Assembly (NCBI RefSeq): GCF_008761635.1
Contig: NZ_CP044344.1
Location: forward strand, 1,860,001 to 1,924,000
Direction of reading: 5' to 3'
Source of the DNA: Nocardioides cynanchi
GTDB lineage: Bacteria; Actinomycetota; Actinomycetes; Propionibacteriales; Nocardioidaceae
DNA length: 64,000 bases
Shown: positions 50,629 to 59,574 of the stretch, piece by piece
How the letters are laid out: every line of letters begins with the position of its first letter
How positions within the stretch are numbered: position 1 is the first letter of the stretch
Notes under the pieces: generated by a model
Database searches by the model: none
What the model was told of the DNA's origin: nothing
What the model saw: the letters and a program-made list of their open reading frames with translations, nothing else
Made by a program: the position numbers and the translations under genes

Positions 50629-51140
50629 AGGTCCTCCCCTTCGAGCGTCCCACGGACGAGCTCCAGCAGGGCCGGGACGAGGTCCTCGCCGCCGAGCACC
50701 GACTCGTCGTCGTCGTGGGCTCGCAGCCGCAGCGCGCAGAACGACGCACCCGAGCGCAGGGCACCGGCGACGATCCGGACCTCCTGGCGGTCGGGGTGGC
50801 CCGCGACGTACGACGCGGCGGCCGCCGGCTCGTCGGGCAGCTCCGCCTCGACGTCGGGCGGCAGCACGAAGCGCTCCACCATCGCGGCGCAGCCGTCGAC
50901 GGTCTCGGGCCAGCTGATGGTGACCAGCTGGTCCTCGAGCGGCCGGCCGGCGACGAGGCCGTCCTGCTCGACCGGAGTCAGCTCGGCCTCACCCACACTG
51001 CCGGCCAGCTGCGGCTCGCGGTCCACGAGCCGGGAGGTGTCGACCAGGGCGAAGAGACGAGCGGGCTGGTCCCAGCCGGACCGGGCGGCATGGCGCTCGA
51101 TCTCGAGCACCGCCGCGGCCAGGGCCGGGTCGGGACTCAT
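50625..51140 (-). CDS. PPA1309-family protein
   Basis: About 171 residues from ATG 51140, which overlaps the stop of the PDZ protease (ATGA) and follows GGAG. The start MSPDPALAAAVLEIERHAAR, the middle SWPETVDGCAAMVERFVLPP and the end RSGASFCALRLRAHDDDESV are typical of this actinobacterial family of unknown function, usually found between the UPF0182 and PDZ genes, as here. Confidence 0.85.
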   Translation of the reverse strand: MSPDPALAAAVLEIERHAARSGWDQPARLFALVDTSRLVDREPQLAGSVGEAELTPVEQDGLVAGRPLEDQLVTISWPETVDGCAAMVERFVLPPDVEAELPDEPAAAASYVAGHPDRQEVRIVAGALRSGASFCALRLRAHDDDESVLGGEDLVPALLELVRGTLEGEDL

Positions 51141-52186
51141 GAGGAGGCTCCGCACGAGGGCAGCGGCGCGTCGTGGTTGGCGGACCAGGCCTGCACCTCG
51201 GAGATCGCCTTGCTGAGGGTCGGCGCCTTGACCAGCCGCATCGAGCCGTTGTCGCCGCCGAGGGCGTCGGCGCAGTTGGCGGGCGGCACGAGGAACAGAT
51301 GTGCGCCGTCCTGGCGGGCTCCGGCGATCTTCTGCTGGATGCCGCCGATCTCGCCGACCGTGCCGTCCGCGGTGATCGTGCCGGTGCCGGCCACGACCTG
51401 ACCGCCGGTCAGCGAGCCCGGCGTGAGGGTGTCGTAGATCGACAGGGCGAACATCAGTCCCGCGCTCGGGCCCCCGATGTTGTCCGGGATCGCCACCGAG
51501 ACCTTGAAGGGGAAGGTGTAGCCGACCTGGAGGGTGATCCCGACCACCTGGTGGCCGGCCTTGGTGGTCGGGGTGATCGAGACCCGCACGCGGTGCCCGT
51601 TGCGGTCGACCACGATCGGCACGGGGGTGCCGGCCGGCACCGCCTGGAGCAGCGCGCCGACGTCGGTCTTCGGGCCGACCGGGTGCCCGGCCACCGAGCG
51701 CAGGATGTCGCGCACCTGGAGCTGCCCGTCGGCCGGCATCCCCGGGGTCACCCCGACGATCTCGATGCCGGCGTGGATGTTGATCCCGAGCTGGGTCAGT
51801 GCCGCCGCGACCGCGGAGTCCTGGGAGGTGACCATCTCCACCTGACCCTGCTGGGCGTCCTGCTGCTGGCTGCCGGAGTCGCCGTACTGGATGGCGTAGG
51901 GGTAGATCGCGTCGTCCCGCGAGGCCCAGGTGCGCAGCAGGGTGAACAGGTCGAGCTTGGCGTTGCGCTCGGTCACCGACACGGTGGTCATCCGGAGCTC
52001 ACCGGAGTCGCGGTAGGTCCGGTGGCCCTGCACCGTGATGATCGGCTTGTTGCCGTTGTCCCCCAGCACGTTCACGGTCAGTCCGGGGGCGTAGGTGACG
52101 TAGGGCAGGGGCGAGATCGCGATGTAGAGGCCGAGCGCGACGAACAGCGGCACGGCCAGCAGAGCGGCCAACGTGCGCTGCGTCAT
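51137..52186 (-). CDS. Lon-like PDZ-domain serine protease (YlbL type)
   Basis: A 349-residue membrane-anchored protease. One N-terminal helix (LAALLAVPLFVALGLYIAIS), then a PDZ domain around 120-200 (GIEIVGVTPGMPADGQLQVR, DILRSVAGHPVGPKTDVGAL) and a C-terminal S16 (Lon) proteolytic domain with catalytic Ser in NIGGPSAGLMFALSIYD and Lys in GEIGGIQQKIAGAR. Related proteins cleave membrane or secreted regulators. Conserved neighbour of PPA1309 and UPF0182 genes in actinobacteria. Confidence 0.9.
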   Translation of the reverse strand: MTQRTLAALLAVPLFVALGLYIAISPLPYVTYAPGLTVNVLGDNGNKPIITVQGHRTYRDSGELRMTTVSVTERNAKLDLFTLLRTWASRDDAIYPYAIQYGDSGSQQQDAQQGQVEMVTSQDSAVAAALTQLGINIHAGIEIVGVTPGMPADGQLQVRDILRSVAGHPVGPKTDVGALLQAVPAGTPVPIVVDRNGHRVRVSITPTTKAGHQVVGITLQVGYTFPFKVSVAIPDNIGGPSAGLMFALSIYDTLTPGSLTGGQVVAGTGTITADGTVGEIGGIQQKIAGARQDGAHLFLVPPANCADALGGDNGSMRLVKAPTLSKAISEVQAWSANHDAPLPSCGASS

Positions 52187-52212
52187 GCGGGAAGCCTCTC
52201 ACCCTGCCGAAG

Positions 52213-52479
52213 TCAGGACGCGCGTCGGGTGCGGTCGACCGGCCGGCTGGACGGTCGCACGGCGACACCCGTGCTGCGCTCGCCCTGTGCGGCAGGTCGC
52301 GCCGGGGCGGTGCGCGCCGGCCGCGTCGGGCGCGACGGGCGGGACATCGCCTCGCTCAGCCGGCGTACGGCGACCTCGCGGTCGACCTGGCCGCGGCCGT
52401 CACGACCCAGCCAGGCGACCCAGACCATCGCCAGCACGGTCGCCACCACGGGAGGGGCGAGCCACCACAGGATCTGCAC
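52213..52479 (-). CDS. Small membrane protein with basic tail
   Basis: Eighty-eight residues: one N-terminal helix (ILWWLAPPVVATVLAMVWVA) and a long Arg/Pro/Ala-rich cytoplasmic tail. Small proteins of this shape occur beside the PDZ protease gene in related genomes as far as I recall. Function unknown. Confidence 0.6.
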   Translation of the reverse strand: MQILWWLAPPVVATVLAMVWVAWLGRDGRGQVDREVAVRRLSEAMSRPSRPTRPARTAPARPAAQGERSTGVAVRPSSRPVDRTRRAS

Positions 52480-52534
52480 ACGAGAAGGGTAGGCAACCGG
52501 TGGTCACCGCGACGTCAGGCGCGCCCCATCACCC

Positions 52535-52984
52535 TCAGGGCGTGCCGACCCACTCCTCGCTGCCGTCGGCGAAGTGCTGGTGCTTCCAGATCGGGACCTC
52601 GGCCTTGAGCGTGTCGATCAGGGCGCGCGACGCCTGGAACGCGTCCCCCCGGTGGGCGGCCGTGGTCGCCACCACCACCGCCAGGTCGCCGATCTCGAGC
52701 CGGCCGACGCGGTGCACCGCGGAGACGCCGTGCACGTCGTGCTCCCGGCCGACCTGCTCGCAGACCCGACGCAGGGCGTCGAGCGCGGTGGGATGCGCGG
52801 AGTACTCCAGCCCGGTCACGCCGAGCCCGTGGTCATGGTCTCGCACCCTCCCGACGAAGAGCGTCAGACCCCCCGAGGAGTCGTCGTCGAGCGACGCGAC
52901 GACCTCCGCCACGTCGAGCGGCGTCTCGCGGAGTTCGACGAGTCGCAGCGGTGAGGCTGCGGCGTCCTGGGCGTGGTCCGGCAC
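52535..52984 (-). CDS. moaE: Molybdopterin synthase catalytic subunit MoaE
   Basis: A 149-residue MoaE. Conserved motifs: LTLFVGRVRDHDHG, VHRVGRLEIGDLAVVVATTA, AHRGDAF and the C-terminal VPIWKHQHFADGSEEWV with the active-site lysine. It converts cyclic pyranopterin monophosphate to molybdopterin together with MoaD. No other moa gene is in the window. Divergent from the metalloprotease gene with a 38-base gap. Confidence 0.93.
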   Translation of the reverse strand: MPDHAQDAAASPLRLVELRETPLDVAEVVASLDDDSSGGLTLFVGRVRDHDHGLGVTGLEYSAHPTALDALRRVCEQVGREHDVHGVSAVHRVGRLEIGDLAVVVATTAAHRGDAFQASRALIDTLKAEVPIWKHQHFADGSEEWVGTP

Positions 52985-53021
52985 AGGGCGACCCTAACCG
53001 CCGACGGCGTACCGTGGAGAC

Positions 53022-54350
53022 ATGACCAACCAACCGCCGGACGACGGCCAGGAGGGGCAGAACCCCTTCCGCGGCACCCCGTTCGAGCAGTTCTTCGGGG
53101 GCGGGGCGCCCGACCTCGGCCAGCTCTTCAACCAGCTCCAGTCGATGATGCAGCCGTACGACGGCCCGCTCAACTGGGACTTCGCCGTCGACATGGCCCG
53201 CAAGACCGTCGCCCAGCAGCCCGACCCGACGACCACCCAGAAGCAGCGCGACGAGGTCGCCGACGCGGTGCGACTCGCCGACCTGTGGCTCGACGAGACC
53301 ACCGGCTTCGGCTCCGGAGTGACCTCGACCGCGGCCTGGAGCCGGGCCGAGTGGATCGTCGGCACCACCGACGTCTGGAAGGTGCTGGTCGAGCCGATCG
53401 CCGCGTCGTCGGTCGGCGCGCTGGGCAACGCGCTGCCCGCCGAGGCGGCCGCGATGAGCGGCCCGATCCTGGGCATGCTCGGCAAGGCGATCGGCTCGAT
53501 GCTCGCCTCGCAGGTCGGCTCGGGGCTGGGCGCCATGGCCGGCGAGGTGCTGGCCGCCTCCGACATCGGGCTCCCCCTGGGTGCCCCGGGCAAGGCCGCG
53601 CTGGTGCCCACCAACGTCGCCCACTTCGCCGAGGGCCTCGACGTCCCCGAGAGCGACGTCCTGCTCTACCTCGCCCTGCGCGAGGCCGCCCACCAGCGGC
53701 TCTTCGCCGGGGTGCCGTGGCTCCGCGACCACCTGATCGGCGCGGTCACCGACTACGCCCGGGGCATCGAGATCAACACCGGGCGGATCCAGCAGACCAT
53801 GGAGGAGCGGCTGCGCGGCATCGACCCGTCCAACCTCGAGGCCGTGCAGGAGCTGATGGAGGGCGGGCTCTTCGACATCCCCCGCTCACCCGAGCAGGAG
53901 GCCGCCTTGAAGCGCCTCGAGATCGCCCTCGCGCTGGTCGAGGGCTGGGTCGACGAGGTCGTCAGCCAGGCCACCGCCGAGCGGATGCCGTCGGCCTCGA
54001 AGCTCCAGGAGGCGGTCCGACGTCGCCGTGCCGCGGGCGGGCCCGCCGAGCAGACCTTCGCCTCGCTGGTCGGGCTCGAGCTGCGGCCCCGCCGCCTGCG
54101 TGACGCCTCGACCCTGTGGGGGTCGCTGCGCACCCGACAGGGCGTGGAGGCGCGCGACGGTGTCTGGATGAGCCCTCACCTGCTGCCCACCGACGCCGAT
54201 CTCGACGACCCGCTGGGCTTCCGTGAGGGCTCGGACGCGCCCGAGACCCTCACCGAGGACGACTTCGACGCCGAGCTGCGCAGCCTGCTCGAGGGCGGTC
54301 TCGGCGGGGCCGCCGACGGGCCGGCCGAGAGCCCGCCCGAGGAGGAGTGA
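53022..54350 (+). CDS. DUF2342 zinc-dependent metalloprotease family protein
   Basis: A 442-residue protein with a disordered Gly/Pro-rich N-terminus (NPFRGTPFEQFFGGGAPDLG). The metallopeptidase-like core includes LREAAHQRLFAGVPWL (modified His motif) and ALALVEGWVDEVVSQATAER, the pattern of the actinobacterial TIGR03624/DUF2342 family, once called F420-biosynthesis-associated. Its substrate is unknown. The NUDIX gene starts within its stop codon (GTGA). Confidence 0.88.
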   Translation: MTNQPPDDGQEGQNPFRGTPFEQFFGGGAPDLGQLFNQLQSMMQPYDGPLNWDFAVDMARKTVAQQPDPTTTQKQRDEVADAVRLADLWLDETTGFGSGVTSTAAWSRAEWIVGTTDVWKVLVEPIAASSVGALGNALPAEAAAMSGPILGMLGKAIGSMLASQVGSGLGAMAGEVLAASDIGLPLGAPGKAALVPTNVAHFAEGLDVPESDVLLYLALREAAHQRLFAGVPWLRDHLIGAVTDYARGIEINTGRIQQTMEERLRGIDPSNLEAVQELMEGGLFDIPRSPEQEAALKRLEIALALVEGWVDEVVSQATAERMPSASKLQEAVRRRRAAGGPAEQTFASLVGLELRPRRLRDASTLWGSLRTRQGVEARDGVWMSPHLLPTDADLDDPLGFREGSDAPETLTEDDFDAELRSLLEGGLGGAADGPAESPPEEE

Positions 54351-54922
54351 GCGCCCACGCCGCGGCGCTGGTCGCGCTGCGCTCGTGGCTCCCTCCGTCG
54401 ACCGAGCAGTCGGCGCTGCGCGACCGCTACGTCGACCACCTCGAGGCCCGACCGGACGGGCTGGCCCGCAGCTGCGTGCCGGACCACCTGACCGCCAGCA
54501 CGCTCGTGCTCGACGCCGGGGCCGACGCCGTCCTGCTCACCCTGCACGCGAAGGCCCGTCGGTGGTTCCAGTTCGGCGGGCATGTCGAGCCCGGCGACCC
54601 GAGCCTGGCCGACGCCGCGCTCCGTGAGGCGACCGAGGAGTCGGGCGTCGCCGGCCTGCGCTTCGACCCGGTGCCGGTCCAGCTCAGCGAGCACGCGGTG
54701 CCCTTCTGCGGCGGCAGCGGCGACGTGCACCACCTCGACGTGCGCTTCGTGGCGGTGGCGCCGAACGGGGCCGCCCACAGCGTCAGCGACGAGTCGCTGG
54801 ACGTGCGCTGGTGGCGACTCGACGCGCTGCCCGACCTCGAGCCGGAGCTGCACGACCTGATCGCGCTGGCCCTCGAGCGGGTTCAGTCGTCGGCGCCTTC
54901 GAGCCGGGCGCCCGCGGAGTAG
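54347..54922 (+). CDS. NUDIX hydrolase
   Basis: A 191-residue protein with a full NUDIX box: GGHVEPGDPSLADAALREAT, then EESGV. This box binds Mg2+ and positions a diphosphate for hydrolysis. The specificity is not predictable. The GTG start overlaps the metalloprotease stop, so the two are translationally coupled. Its last 40 bases overlap the convergent YgjP-like gene. Confidence 0.88.
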   Translation: MSAHAAALVALRSWLPPSTEQSALRDRYVDHLEARPDGLARSCVPDHLTASTLVLDAGADAVLLTLHAKARRWFQFGGHVEPGDPSLADAALREATEESGVAGLRFDPVPVQLSEHAVPFCGGSGDVHHLDVRFVAVAPNGAAHSVSDESLDVRWWRLDALPDLEPELHDLIALALERVQSSAPSSRAPAE

Positions 54923-55401
54923 CCGTCGAGCCAGGCCCGGGCCCGGTCGGCCTGCGGGTAGCGACCGACCCAGCCCCAGAACCGGTCGTTGTGCCCGGCC
55001 TCGATCAGGTGCGCCAGCTCGTGCACGAGGACGTAGTCGACCACCCAGTCGGGCATCCCCTGGAGCCGGCGCGAGAGCCGGATCGACCGGTCAGCCGGGG
55101 TACACGAGCCCCAGCGGGTGCGCTGGTTGTCGACCCAGCGGACCGAGAGCGGCTCGGCACGGCCCTCGAGCCAGGCTCGGCTCAGGTGGGCCGCCCGGGT
55201 GACCAGGTCGTCGTCGCTGGGCCGGCGCCGGGCCTCGGCCCGCTCCACCTTGGCGACCATGGTCTCGACCCACTCGGCCTCCTGCGCCCGACTCATCCGG
55301 GCCGGGATCAGCACGACGATGCGGTCGCCCTCGCGGTAGGCCGAGACGGTACGACGACGGCGGGCCGAGCGGCGAACCTCCACGGCTGTCTGCGACGGCA
55401 T
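54883..55401 (-). CDS. YgjP-like (DUF45) metallopeptidase
   Basis: A 172-residue SprT/YgjP-type zinc peptidase with VRWVDNQRTRWGSCTPADRS (the RWGSC family signature) and the zinc motif VDYVLVHELAHLIEAGHNDR, where HELAH supplies two ligands and the later GHND histidine a third. Cytoplasmic; the role is unknown in most bacteria. Confidence 0.9.
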   Translation of the reverse strand: MPSQTAVEVRRSARRRRTVSAYREGDRIVVLIPARMSRAQEAEWVETMVAKVERAEARRRPSDDDLVTRAAHLSRAWLEGRAEPLSVRWVDNQRTRWGSCTPADRSIRLSRRLQGMPDWVVDYVLVHELAHLIEAGHNDRFWGWVGRYPQADRARAWLDGYSAGARLEGADD

Positions 55402-55453
55402 GCGCCCACGCTAGCCCCGACCGCCGACAGCCGGGCACGGCGCTCCGCGGGAG

Positions 55454-56527
55454 TCAGGACGTCTTGTCGGCCCAGGCCAGCAGCCGGTCGCGGGGCCAGG
55501 TGTTGACGACCCGGTCCGGGTCGATGCCCGCGGCCTCGGCCCGCTCGCAGCCGTAGTCGAGGAAGTCCAGCTGGCCGGGCGCGTGGCTGTCGGAGTCGAT
55601 CGAGAACAGGCAGCCGAGGTCGCGAGCGAGCTCGATCAGCTTGGTCGGCGGGTCGCGACGCTCGGGTCGGGAGTTGATCTCGACCGCGACGTCGTGCTCG
55701 ACGCACGCCTCGAACACGGCCCGAGCGTCGAAGTCGCTGCTCGGGCGGGTGCCACGGTTGCCCATCACCATCCGCCCGGTGCAGTGCCCCAGCACGTTGG
55801 TGCGCGGGTTGCGGACGGCACCGAGCATCCGCTGCGTCATCCCGGCGGCGTCCTGGCGGAGCTTGGAGTGAACGCTGGCGACGCGCAGGTCGAGCCGGCC
55901 CAGCATCTCGTCGGTCTGGTCGAGCCCCCCGTCGTCGAGGATGTCGACCTCGATGCCCTTGAGCAGCGTGAAGCCCGAGCCGGCGAGGTGCTCGTTGACC
56001 GCGTCCACCACGTCGAGCTGGCGGGTCAGCCGGGCCACGCTCAGCCCGTTGGCGACGGTCAGCCGGGGCGAGTGGTCGGTGAGCACGAGGTAGTCGTGGC
56101 CGAGCTCCATCGCCGTGAAGGCCATCTCCTCGATCGGTGAGCCGCCGTCGGACCAGTCCGAGTGGGAGTGCAGGTCGCCCTTCAGCGCGGCCCGGAGCTC
56201 CCGGCCGCCGGGCACGAGCGGGCCGGCGTGCTCGCGCTCCAGCTTCGCCAGGCGCTCGGGTACGACGCCTCGCACCGCCGCCTCGGCCACCGCGGCGGTG
56301 CTCGGCCCGATGCCGGGCAGCTCGGTCAGGGTGCCGGCCTCGACCCGGGCCTCGACCTCGCCGGCCGGCAGCGGCAGCAGCACCGCGGCCGCGGTCCGGA
56401 AGGCCTGCACCCGGCGGGTCTCCTCACGGCCGCGCTCCATCAGGAAGGCGATCCGTCGCAGCGCCGCCACCGGCCCTGCGAGATACGCACCGTCACCGGT
56501 CCCGCCGTACGCCTGCTCCGGGGTCAC
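55454..56527 (-). CDS. PHP-domain phosphoesterase with helix-hairpin-helix N-terminus
   Basis: About 357 residues from GTG 56527, with GAGGAGG upstream. The N-terminal 100 residues are DNA-polymerase-X-like helix-hairpin-helix sequence (RVEAGTLTELPGIGPSTAAV). The PHP domain carries metal ligands in KGDLHSHSDWSDGGSPIEEM, VLTDHSPRLTVANGLS, GIEVDIL, ASVHSKLR, LGHCTGR and SIDSDSHAP. This is the C-terminal half of PolX without the polymerase core, common in actinobacteria; it probably acts on DNA or phosphoesters. Confidence 0.88.
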   Translation of the reverse strand: MTPEQAYGGTGDGAYLAGPVAALRRIAFLMERGREETRRVQAFRTAAAVLLPLPAGEVEARVEAGTLTELPGIGPSTAAVAEAAVRGVVPERLAKLEREHAGPLVPGGRELRAALKGDLHSHSDWSDGGSPIEEMAFTAMELGHDYLVLTDHSPRLTVANGLSVARLTRQLDVVDAVNEHLAGSGFTLLKGIEVDILDDGGLDQTDEMLGRLDLRVASVHSKLRQDAAGMTQRMLGAVRNPRTNVLGHCTGRMVMGNRGTRPSSDFDARAVFEACVEHDVAVEINSRPERRDPPTKLIELARDLGCLFSIDSDSHAPGQLDFLDYGCERAEAAGIDPDRVVNTWPRDRLLAWADKTS

Positions 56528-56572
56528 ACCCGGCCTCCTCTCGCGCGTGGGGCCGACCTTTTTTCCGTGCAC

Positions 56573-56963
56573 ACCCCGTGCACGACATCATGGCTGGTCA
56601 GCGCGGTCGCGGACACCCCACCCCGCGTCGCCTCCACAGCACGTCCCCAGCTGTCTCCACGGCGAACCGGCCTCTGTCCACAGGGTTCCCCGTGGTTGTC
56701 CACAGGCCTGTCCACAGGCTCGGCGGCCAATCGGCGCCGCTGCGTTGACCCTCCCCACGTGGCCTCCTAGCGTGGGGTCCAGACGGGGCCCCAGGTCGCC
56801 GGACGACGTTCGCAAGGGGAAGGCAGACGTCGCCAGGTGCCTGGGTCCCCGTCTTGCCACATCCGGGCCCCACCCCGGAACGGTCGCTCTGGCGGCTGGC
56901 GCCCGTCCGGGTTCCCCCGCCCGGACGCGGTGGGCCCGGGCCGGCGGAGTCGACCGCGGTAGC
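56573..56963. other. Intergenic stretch with TGTCCACAG repeats
   Basis: About 390 bases without a supported gene, containing the repeat cluster listed separately. Confidence 0.45.
56674..56718 (+). repeat. Three TGTCCACAG repeats (DnaA-box-like)
   Basis: CTGTCCACAG (56674), TTGTCCACAGG (56696) and CTGTCCACAGG (56708). They resemble the high-GC actinobacterial DnaA box TTGTCCACA. No dnaA or dnaN gene is near, so this is not obviously the chromosome origin. Confidence 0.5.
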
Positions 56964-57755
56964 TCAGCGGCCGGTGAACCGCGGCTCGCGACGTTCTCGG
57001 GCGGCACGGATGCCTTCCTGGAGGTCCGCGGTCGCCAGCGTGACCGGCTGGGCCAGGGCCTCCCACTGGAGGGCGGCCTCGAGGTCGGCCGGACCACCGC
57101 CCCGGAGCGCGCGCGTGGTGAGCCGGCTCGCGACCGGAGCAGTGCGGGCGATCGAGGCCGCCGTCGCCAGCACCTCGTCGAGGAACCCGTCCTGGTCGAT
57201 CACCCGCGAGACCAGGCCGAGCCGGAACGCCTCGTCGGCGTCGACGGTGCGCCCGGTCAGCAGCAGGTCGCGGGCCGCCGAGGGCCCGACCACGTCGGGC
57301 AGCAGCCAGGTCGCGCCCATCCCGGGGTGCATGCCCAGCCGGACGAACGGCGCACCGAGCCGCGCCCCGGTGGCGGCGTACCGGAGGTCGCAGGCCAGGG
57401 CCAGGCACAGCCCGGCCCCGATCGCGGGGCCGTTGACGGCCGCGATGGTCGGCACGTCGAGCCGCAGGATCGACAGCCACGCCCGGTAGAACGGCAGCAT
57501 CCGCTCCCGCAGGTCGTCGACTGTGGCGTCGGGCTCGCTGGCGATCCACGACGTGTCACCGCCCGAGCAGAACGCGCTGCCGGCGCCGGTGACCACCACC
57601 GCCCGCACCCCGCGGTCGGCCGCCAGCTCGCTCATCGCCTGCTCCCAGGCGGCCGTCATCGAGGCCGACATGGCGTTGCGCTGGTCGGGCTGGTCGAGGG
57701 TCAGGAGCACGACCCCGTCGCCCGGACGTTCGACTCGGAGGTGGGTCTCGGACAT
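56964..57755 (-). CDS. Enoyl-CoA hydratase/isomerase family protein
   Basis: A 263-residue crotonase (start MSETHLRVERPGDGVVLLTL). The oxyanion and CoA-binding motifs are VTGAGSAFCSGGDTSWI and AVNGPAIGAGLCLALACDLR. The catalytic acidic position around RLGMHPGMGATWLLPDVVG shows His-Pro-Gly-Met rather than the usual Glu pattern, so the exact reaction (hydratase, isomerase or other) is open. Stand-alone gene. Confidence 0.85.
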   Translation of the reverse strand: MSETHLRVERPGDGVVLLTLDQPDQRNAMSASMTAAWEQAMSELAADRGVRAVVVTGAGSAFCSGGDTSWIASEPDATVDDLRERMLPFYRAWLSILRLDVPTIAAVNGPAIGAGLCLALACDLRYAATGARLGAPFVRLGMHPGMGATWLLPDVVGPSAARDLLLTGRTVDADEAFRLGLVSRVIDQDGFLDEVLATAASIARTAPVASRLTTRALRGGGPADLEAALQWEALAQPVTLATADLQEGIRAARERREPRFTGR

Positions 57756-57966
57756 GGCCGGGAGCCTACGACGGGCCCGACCGGACGCCGCAGGCGGCCG
57801 CACGGGCGATCTTCCCCGTTTCGCGCTCAGCGGTGTGCCGTGTGCGCCAGGCGCTCCACGTGCCGTAGGGTCGTCGCGACCGGGTGGCACGAGCCATTCG
57901 GTGCCGGCGGGCTTCCCCTGTCATCCCCGTCGCGGCGACCGTGAACTGACAAGCAAGGAGGCCGTC

Positions 57967-58125
57967 ATGGCGGAGACCTGGAGCGGCGAGTTCTACTGCG
58001 TGAAGTGCAAGGAGAAGCGCGAGGCCGAGGGCGAGGTCCGTGTCAACGACAAGGGCACCCGCATGGCCAAGGCCGTGTGCCCCGTGTGTGGCACCAACCT
58101 CAACCGGATCCTCGGCAAGGCCTGA
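57967..58125 (+). CDS. DUF5679 small double-CxxC protein
   Basis: Fifty-two residues, MAETWSGEFYCVKCKEKREA then EVRVNDKGTRMAKAVCPVCG, with AAGGAGGCCGTC before the ATG. Two CxxC pairs (YCVKC, VCPVC) form one zinc ribbon. A conserved actinobacterial mini-protein often found near uvrD2 and whiB7, as here. Confidence 0.88.
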   Translation: MAETWSGEFYCVKCKEKREAEGEVRVNDKGTRMAKAVCPVCGTNLNRILGKA

Positions 58126-58268
58126 GCTTCCACGCAGCACCGCGACACCAGCAGCATCTGACAACGGCGGCGACGCCGGCCCCAGCGGGGTCGGCCCGCC
58201 GCCGTTGTCATGCCCGGGCCTGTGGAGGGGCGCGGTCGACCACCGCGCCGATGTGTCAGCGTGCGGGG

Positions 58269-59033
58269 ATGGGCAGCGCGCCGGCGACCGCGATGGCCCG
58301 GCCGGTGCTGCGGCCGGGACTCCACGTCGTACGCCGTGACGACGAGCACCTGCAGATCGGGCTCGACGAGCCCGACCGGCTGGTCCTGCGGGACCGCCCC
58401 GGTCTGCTCGACGCGCTGCGCGCCCTCCCGCGGCTGCCGGCCGACCCGTCCCTGCTGGCGACCGTGGAGTCCCTCGCGCGGGAGGGCTGGCTGGTGGATG
58501 ACGGTCGGACCTCCGCCGACACGGCCCCGCCGCTGGCGCTGACGGTCGACGCTCCCCTGCTCGACGCCGTGGCGCGCGCCGGCCGGGTCGCGGGGGTCGG
58601 CTTCGCGGACTCGGCCGGACTCCGGCTGGTGGCCACGGTCGGCGAGCCGCGCCGGGAGGTCTCCGACGCGCTGATGCGCGGCGACGTGCCTCATCTGTGG
58701 CTCGCGGCCTTCCCCGAGCGGGTCCGGGTGGGTCCGCTGGTCGAGCCCGGCCGCAGCGCCTGCCTGCGCTGCCTCGACGCGCACCTGGGCGAGCGCGACC
58801 CCCGCCGGGCCACCGTGCTGCACCAGCTGGGCGAGCGACCGCCCGGCTCCGAGACGGCCTACGACGCGGCGCTCGCGCTGGCCGGTGCCGGCCTGGCCCT
58901 GCGCGCCCTGGCCGGGCACCTGGCCGGTCGGCCGTCGGGGCTGCGGTCCACGACCCTGACCGTCGGCAGCGACCTCGCGGTCAGCAGCCGGGTCTGGCTG
59001 CGGCACCCCCACTGCGGCTGCGCCTGGGGCTGA
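58269..59033 (+). CDS. Cyclodehydratase-like / ThiF-related protein
   Basis: About 254 residues (start uncertain: ATG 58251, 58269 or 58293). The sequence resembles the N-terminal ThiF-like part of cyclodehydratases of the TOMM type: winged-helix-like start (HLQIGLDEPDRLVLRDRPGL), Rossmann-like centre, and a CLRCLDAHLGERDP zinc-type motif near residue 165. Stand-alone homologues are common in actinobacteria beside uvrD2 and are not linked to peptide modification. There is no precursor peptide or YcaO gene nearby, so a role in natural product synthesis is not supported. Confidence 0.7.
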   Translation: MGSAPATAMARPVLRPGLHVVRRDDEHLQIGLDEPDRLVLRDRPGLLDALRALPRLPADPSLLATVESLAREGWLVDDGRTSADTAPPLALTVDAPLLDAVARAGRVAGVGFADSAGLRLVATVGEPRREVSDALMRGDVPHLWLAAFPERVRVGPLVEPGRSACLRCLDAHLGERDPRRATVLHQLGERPPGSETAYDAALALAGAGLALRALAGHLAGRPSGLRSTTLTVGSDLAVSSRVWLRHPHCGCAWG

Positions 59034-59036
59034 GGC

Positions 59037-59195
59037 TCACCACCAGGCGCTGTCGAGCTTGCCCTCGATGGCGCGGAGGTGCTCACGGGAGCAGGTGTCG
59101 CAGTACAGCTGCTGGCGGCCCCGCTCCTGCGAGGTGGCCCAGGTCAGGGTCTCGGCATCCTCGGCCTGCCGCCCGCAGAAGTCGCACGTCTTCAT
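59037..59195 (-). CDS. Small double-CxxC zinc-finger protein
   Basis: Fifty-two residues, MKTCDFCGRQAEDAETLTWA then LYCDTCSREHLRAIEGKLDS, ending AWW. Two CxxC pairs 29 residues apart form a zinc ribbon. The codons show normal GC3 bias and the gene converges with the cyclodehydratase-like gene. Function unknown. Confidence 0.7.
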   Translation of the reverse strand: MKTCDFCGRQAEDAETLTWATSQERGRQQLYCDTCSREHLRAIEGKLDSAWW

Positions 59196-59334
59196 GCCAC
59201 GAGGTTACGACTCGCCGGCCCGGTCCGGGCCGACTTCGGGGCGGGTGGCCGGCCCCGGAACGCGGCGGAGCCCGGTACGACGAGTCGTACCGGGCTCCGC
59301 GAACACCTGCGATCAGGTCGAGGCGGTGTTCCTC

Positions 59335-59502
59335 TCACATGGCGCGGGCGAGGGCCAGACGCGCCTGTCGCGCGGCCTGCTCGGCCTTGCGACTCATCCG
59401 GCGCAGCGCCACCTGCTGGCGGCCGCGACGGAGCTGCTGCGCCTCTCCCAGGCGCGCGGACATCTGTGCCCGCGCGAGGTCTTCGTGCATGAGGTTCATC
59501 AT
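59335..59502 (-). CDS. Small basic helical protein
   Basis: Fifty-five residues from ATG 59502 after GGAGAAAGACC; ATG 59541 is an alternative start. Strongly basic helix (EAQQLRRGRQQVALRRMSRK, AEQAARQARLALARAM). It lies downstream of whiB7 in the same direction. Function unknown. Confidence 0.5.
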   Translation of the reverse strand: MMNLMHEDLARAQMSARLGEAQQLRRGRQQVALRRMSRKAEQAARQARLALARAM

Positions 59503-59574
59503 GGTCTTTCTCCGGTTCTGTTCAGTGTCTTGGTTGGTCATGTGTTCTCTCGTTGGTCGGACGCCGGCTGGCTG

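Noticed and set aside
56674..56718. Chromosome origin (oriC)
   Set aside because: Only three boxes, no AT-rich unwinding region, and no dnaA, dnaN or rpmH nearby.
58269..59033. RiPP/TOMM natural-product cluster based on the cyclodehydratase-like gene
   Set aside because: No precursor peptide, YcaO, dehydrogenase or transporter gene nearby; stand-alone homologues next to uvrD2 are common in actinobacteria.
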